Assembly (NCBI GenBank): GCA_023300205.1
Contig: JALZVD010000359.1
Span: 1-8,591, forward strand
From: Akkermansiaceae bacterium
Lineage (GTDB): Bacteria > Verrucomicrobiota > Verrucomicrobiia > Verrucomicrobiales > Akkermansiaceae
DNA: 8,591 bases
Direction of reading: 5' to 3'
A program made the position numbers and the translations under genes. Below are positions 6,829 to 8,591 of this stretch, piece after piece. A model generated the notes under the pieces. It did no database searches, had not been told where the DNA came from, and was given only the letters and a program-made list of their open reading frames with translations. Numbering within the stretch: the stretch's first letter is position 1; the number at the start of each line of letters is the position of its first letter.

Positions 6829-7845
6829 TTACTTTTTAGTATTACTAGACATTATTTTCTTCATTTTTTCAACAATAGGCACAATCTCAGCTGGGATTTT
6901 TTTCCATTCTGTTTCAGGCTCGATCAGTCCGTTGAAGAGTTCTTTACCATCATTGTCTTGTGCGTTGAGATGAAGACCTTTTTCTGTCTTTTTAAGAGTG
7001 TAACTACCATTATCATCTTTAAAACGAACCATAGTTTTAAGGACTGTCGTCATTTTTACTTTAGATTCAACTCCGTCTAACATGTTGAGATCGAAATCAA
7101 ATCCTCCGTCAGTCATATTCATTTGATCCAATGGTATGACACGCTCATTACCCTTATCATCCCTGATCACAGCTTTTCCAATAGCTACACTACCATCCAT
7201 ATTACCAAAGTTAAAATCAGTAGCTTGACTCTTTTTTCTCTTTTCTAAAGTGACCTCTGAGACAGCTAATTTACCCTTTCTATAGTAGCTTAATTTTACT
7301 TTATCTCCTGCTTTGAATGAACCTAGGAGATTCATGAGCTGATCTTTGTTTACTAGTAGCTGATCATTTAGCTTATACAAAATATCATTTTTGAGAATCC
7401 CTGATTTTCCTGCTGGGCTTTCTTTCTCTACTTTACTAATGACAGATAAACCGATTCCCGAAGTAATACCCAATTGAGAAGCGACAACTTCATTAGTTTT
7501 GGCGATGGAAACACCAAGGTAAACTGCTGGTAATTTAAAACTGCTGATTTGTGTTTTTAGCTGGGACTTTATACCTTTGAAGTCAAAATCTGCCACGTCT
7601 TTAAGCTCTCCTCCAATAGAACTGATCTTTTCTACCTCGATCGTCACATCGTTGCCATCTCCCATTTTCATGGCTAAAGCTTTAATCTTAGCTTTGGTAT
7701 TAGCATCAATCTCTGGTAAATTAGCTCCTAGTTTTTCTTCTATCGCTTTTTTTATCCGTGCTTCGTTCTCAGTTGCTTTTTCATTTTGAGCAGTAGCTGC
7801 AGTTGTTAGTATTGCTCCTAGAGCTATGTATTGTAGTTTATTCAT
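6829..7845 (-). CDS. Exported PDZ-domain protein of the ECF sigma operon
   Basis: This 338-residue protein begins with a short signal peptide (MNKLQYIALGAILTTAATA, residues 1-19, cleavage likely before Q20), so it should be periplasmic. A charged helical stretch (about 25-105) leads into one PDZ domain at about 108-201: YLGVSIA at the start, an ESPAGKSGILKNDILYKLND core (142-161), GSFKAGDKVKLSYYRKGK, and SEVTLEK at the end. PDZ domains of this DegP/RseP-like type bind C-terminal or exposed peptide ends. No serine protease catalytic domain or zinc HExxH motif is present, so it is a binding or sensing protein rather than a protease. Residues 205-338 have no recognised domain; residues 240-300 are rich in D, G and K and look beta-stranded. 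It lies 36 bp after the membrane protein gene and ends just before the operon terminator. Monitoring misfolded envelope proteins is a reasonable inference but not shown. Confidence 0.8.
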   Translation of the reverse strand: MNKLQYIALGAILTTAATAQNEKATENEARIKKAIEEKLGANLPEIDANTKAKIKALAMKMGDGNDVTIEVEKISSIGGELKDVADFDFKGIKSQLKTQISSFKLPAVYLGVSIAKTNEVVASQLGITSGIGLSVISKVEKESPAGKSGILKNDILYKLNDQLLVNKDQLMNLLGSFKAGDKVKLSYYRKGKLAVSEVTLEKRKKSQATDFNFGNMDGSVAIGKAVIRDDKGNERVIPLDQMNMTDGGFDFDLNMLDGVESKVKMTTVLKTMVRFKDDNGSYTLKKTEKGLHLNAQDNDGKELFNGLIEPETEWKKIPAEIVPIVEKMKKIMSSNTKK

Positions 7846-7881
7846 TATTTTATTTGTTGTTAAAGTTTGATTCTATGAGTG

Positions 7882-8304
7882 TTAGAAAATAGTTACAGGG
7901 ACGAGGTATTGTTCCTCTCTGGGGTTCAGCAGTTGCATGATCGAACCCTGTATTTCCACATCTTCGCGATCCATTACAATGTATACCACTTGGTGATAGG
8001 GTTGATCATCTATGTAGACGAGTTCTTGGCTTTTGGGTAAAATGTATCGATGCCCTACTGAATCTGCTTTACTGGCAGGAGTCACCTTAATAGCTATTGG
8101 TTGTTCTTCACCAGTTTTCTGCTTCAATAATAAAGCAGTGAAGGTAGAAAAAGTAAGAAGCAGAATCGCCGCAATAGCGAACCGTGGATATACTTTAGCT
8201 GGGCTTGATTTTTGAACCATTCTTTCTCTGAGCTTTTCAGAGACTGGTTTTAGCTTTAACTCTTTGAGAGATTCTTCGAGTTGATTATTGTCTAGAAATT
8301 GCAT
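7882..8304 (-). CDS. Single-pass membrane protein, probable anti-sigma factor
   Basis: This 140-residue protein has a charged N-terminal segment of about 40 residues with the pattern LKELKLKPVSEKLRERM (13-29), one transmembrane helix (about 42-60, AIAAILLLTFSTFTALLL) and a C-terminal domain of about 80 residues. The positive charges before the helix predict an N-in topology, putting the C-terminal domain in the periplasm. Its start codon lies inside the end of the sigma factor gene (13-bp overlap), which suggests translational coupling and a fixed ratio with it. Position and topology fit an anti-sigma factor, but the zinc-binding HxxxCxxC motif of the common ZAS class is absent and no known domain was recognised. 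The function is therefore inferred from context. Confidence 0.7.
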   Translation of the reverse strand: MQFLDNNQLEESLKELKLKPVSEKLRERMVQKSSPAKVYPRFAIAAILLLTFSTFTALLLKQKTGEEQPIAIKVTPASKADSVGHRYILPKSQELVYIDDQPYHQVVYIVMDREDVEIQGSIMQLLNPREEQYLVPVTIF

Positions 8305-8591
8305 ACTTCGTTTATGGTTTTGAGTTGTTCTTTAAGTTCGATCACTGCTTTCTTGTATTTCTCAGCAGCTGTGCTTTTTGATAAGCTTGTCACTTCAGCA
8401 ATATCTCTGAAACTTAGCTCGTTCCAAATGTGAAGAATTACTATCTCTTGTAATTCTGCATCAAGTTTACGCAGAGCTGTAATTAGTAATCTTTGTGATT
8501 CTTTGGCTTCCACAAAAGAACCAAACCATTGGCTTTCACATTCACCACTGTCAGACTCCATCACTACCAGCTCACCGTATTTTTGCTCTCG
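8292..8591 (-). CDS. ECF-type RNA polymerase sigma factor, C-terminal part (5' end beyond window)
   Basis: The frame is open from the right edge to the TAG at 8294-8292, giving the last 99 residues. A GTG at 8564 could be read as a start, but the codons before it (REQKYGELVV) continue the family pattern of the linker after region 2, so the gene almost certainly begins outside the window. The visible part is region 4: ALRKLDAELQEIVILHIWNE, then the helix-turn-helix LSFRDIAEVTSLSKSTAAEK and YKKAVIELKEQLK, which would contact the -35 element of its target promoters. It ends soon after region 4, with no extra C-terminal domain. It is the first gene of the visible operon and overlaps the probable anti-sigma gene by 13 bp. 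Region 2 and any autoregulatory promoter cannot be seen. Confidence 0.85.
   Translation of the reverse strand, partial: REQKYGELVVMESDSGECESQWFGSFVEAKESQRLLITALRKLDAELQEIVILHIWNELSFRDIAEVTSLSKSTAAEKYKKAVIELKEQLKTINEVCNF

Noticed and set aside
8292..8564. GTG at 8564 as the start of a short 90-residue regulator
   Set aside because: The frame continues upstream to the window edge with sigma-like residues, so this is better read as the C-terminal part of a longer ECF sigma factor.

Overview
The window looks like chromosome from a free-living, probably marine, PVC-group bacterium, most likely Verrucomicrobiota (Rubritalea-like). This rests on three things: the style of a two-lobed M16 protease, an ECF sigma / small membrane protein / PDZ protein cassette, and a glucosylglycerate-type compatible-solute operon. 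No rRNA or tRNA gene was seen, so the taxonomy is inference. Start codons generally lack an obvious Shine-Dalgarno sequence.

Positions 1-3120 (minus strand) hold a tight three-gene operon transcribed right to left. It encodes a D-glycerate 3-kinase (TTG start), a HAD-IIB phosphatase of the mannosyl/glucosyl-3-phosphoglycerate phosphatase family, and a GT81-like glucosyl-3-phosphoglycerate synthase that runs off the left edge. Together they would convert D-glycerate to 3-phosphoglycerate, then to a glycosyl-3-phosphoglycerate, then to the neutral solute glucosylglycerate (or mannosylglycerate).

Positions 3121-3390 are the divergent intergenic region. On the minus strand it carries a textbook sigma-54 promoter (TGGCAC-N5-TTGCT) about 60-75 bp upstream of the kinase start. 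This is the most interesting signal in the window, because it suggests control of the osmolyte operon by RpoN and an activator, possibly linked to nitrogen.

Positions 3391-6339 (plus strand) encode a 982-residue exported M16 zinc metalloprotease with a complete HxxEH...E site. Positions 6340-6828 are a 489-bp gap with no convincing gene. The gap holds a perfect 16-bp palindrome and, near its right end, an intrinsic terminator for the right-hand operon.

Positions 6829-8591 (minus strand) are a second operon: the C-terminal part of an ECF sigma factor (cut by the right edge), an overlapping single-pass membrane protein likely to be its anti-sigma partner, and an exported PDZ protein. This resembles an envelope-stress signalling module.

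Base composition changes at about 6340. To the left the plus strand is G-rich over C whichever strand is coding. To the right the skew reverses and GC content drops to about 35% in the stretch counted by hand.
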